NCBI GenBank assembly: GCA_945870175.1
Contig: CAMBRJ010000175.1
Location: forward strand, 1-6,579
Length of the DNA: 6,579 nt
Origin: Gemmatimonas phototrophica
Lineage (GTDB): Bacteria > Gemmatimonadota > Gemmatimonadetes > Gemmatimonadales > Gemmatimonadaceae
Direction: 5' to 3'
Shown: positions 6,442 through 6,579 of the stretch, piece after piece
Layout of the letters: each line of letters opens with the position of its first letter
How positions within the stretch are numbered: the first letter of the stretch is position 1
The notes under the pieces: generated by a model
What the model was told of the DNA's origin: nothing
Seen by the model: the letters and a program-made list of their open reading frames with translations, nothing else
The model's database searches: none
Made by a program: the position numbers and the translations under genes

Positions 6442-6457
6442 GCAGATTATGGCACTT
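6442..6457 (+). repeat. GCAGAT-TA-TGGCACTT motif over the recombinase promoter
   Basis: GCAGAT (6442-6447), TA, then TGGCACTT (6450-6457). It shares GCAGAT and TGGCAC with 5188-5200 and TGGCACTT with 5107-5114, all in one orientation. It covers the predicted -10 box of the recombinase gene and ends 30 bases before its ATG. A protein bound here, possibly the recombinase itself, would be expected to affect its transcription. Confidence 0.4.
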
Positions 6458-6475
6458 GTTATGGCTCTGTCCCAA
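6446..6475 (-). promoter_or_regulatory. Probable sigma-70-type promoter of the recombinase
   Basis: Read on the minus strand, TTGGGA (6470-6475) is followed after 18 bases by CATAAT (6446-6451). These match the -35 and -10 consensus at 4 and 5 of 6 positions. Transcription would start near 6439, leaving about 27 untranslated bases before ATG at 6412. This placement favours that start codon over the distant TTG. The housekeeping consensus of this phylum is assumed to be similar to that of other bacteria. Confidence 0.45.
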
Positions 6476-6496
6476 TGTCCCTCCAATGCGAGCGAA

Positions 6497-6518
6497 TTCA
6501 TCCGCTGATACGGATGAA
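6497..6518. repeat. 8-bp inverted repeat upstream of the recombinase promoter
   Basis: TTCATCCG (6497-6504) and CGGATGAA (6511-6518) are perfect complements around CTGATA. The repeat lies about 22 bases upstream of the predicted -35 box, suiting an operator or a recombinase site. The left half plus one base, TCATCCGC (6498-6505), recurs exactly at 5170-5177 on the far side of the gene. Nothing further is recognisable from 6519 to the window end beyond a 6-bp CAGTGG/CCACTG pair (6532-6566). Confidence 0.4.
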
Positions 6519-6579
6519 ATAGGCAATCGTGCAGTGGCGGCGCCTGAAAGTCCATAGCGACCACTGTCGCACGTATTGT

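Noticed and set aside
5107..6457. TGGCACTT direct repeats as the att core of a 1.3-kb recombinase-only element
   Set aside because: Joining the outer flanks at these repeats gives an in-frame upstream peptide (DRAITSANTSV) that does not restore a BIG2 domain, so they are unlikely to be the crossover sites themselves.

Overview
The window is high-GC bacterial DNA, and every gene I can support is on the minus strand. Ig-like (BIG2) repeat proteins, short lipoproteins and low-complexity Ala/Thr/Ser/Val/Gly beta-rich sequence fit a Gram-negative, Gemmatimonadota-like bacterium. That placement is inferred from gene style; no marker gene is present.

Layout, left to right. Positions 1-170 hold the N-terminal part of a lipoprotein whose 3' end is outside the window. 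Positions 171-265 are its leader, with small palindromes. A 15-bp hairpin (266-299) ends the next gene, a 160-residue lipoprotein (328-810) with a BamE/SmpA-like motif. Another strong hairpin (851-884), plus a separate stem-loop with a UUCG loop (942-969), lies behind the 1373-codon Ig-like repeat gene (977-5098). Positions 5099-5206 are a relatively AT-rich junction. Positions 5207-6412 encode a phage-type tyrosine recombinase. Positions 6413-6579 hold its probable promoter and an inverted repeat; I see no gene in 6519-6579.

The main point is the junction. The Ig-like frame begins in the middle of a BIG2 domain and has no signal peptide, no ribosome binding site and only about 16 upstream codons before a stop. 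The recombinase gene ends 108 bases upstream, on the same strand. G+C falls from about 67% (5041-5100) to 48% (5101-5200, counted by hand) where Ig homology ends. The simplest reading is that a recombinase-bearing element integrated into, or rearranged, a large surface-protein gene and removed its 5' end. A more speculative reading is that the Ig-like frame is a silent cassette that recombination can join to an expressed N-terminus.

A 12-base split motif, GCAGAT-N(1-2)-TGGCAC, lies directly upstream and directly downstream of the recombinase gene in the same orientation. The upstream copy overlaps the probable -10 box. A TGGCACTT half-copy lies at the Ig breakpoint. These are candidate recombinase-binding or autoregulatory sites. 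The two lipoproteins and the Ig-like protein suggest an envelope locus; the recombinase looks like the intruding part.
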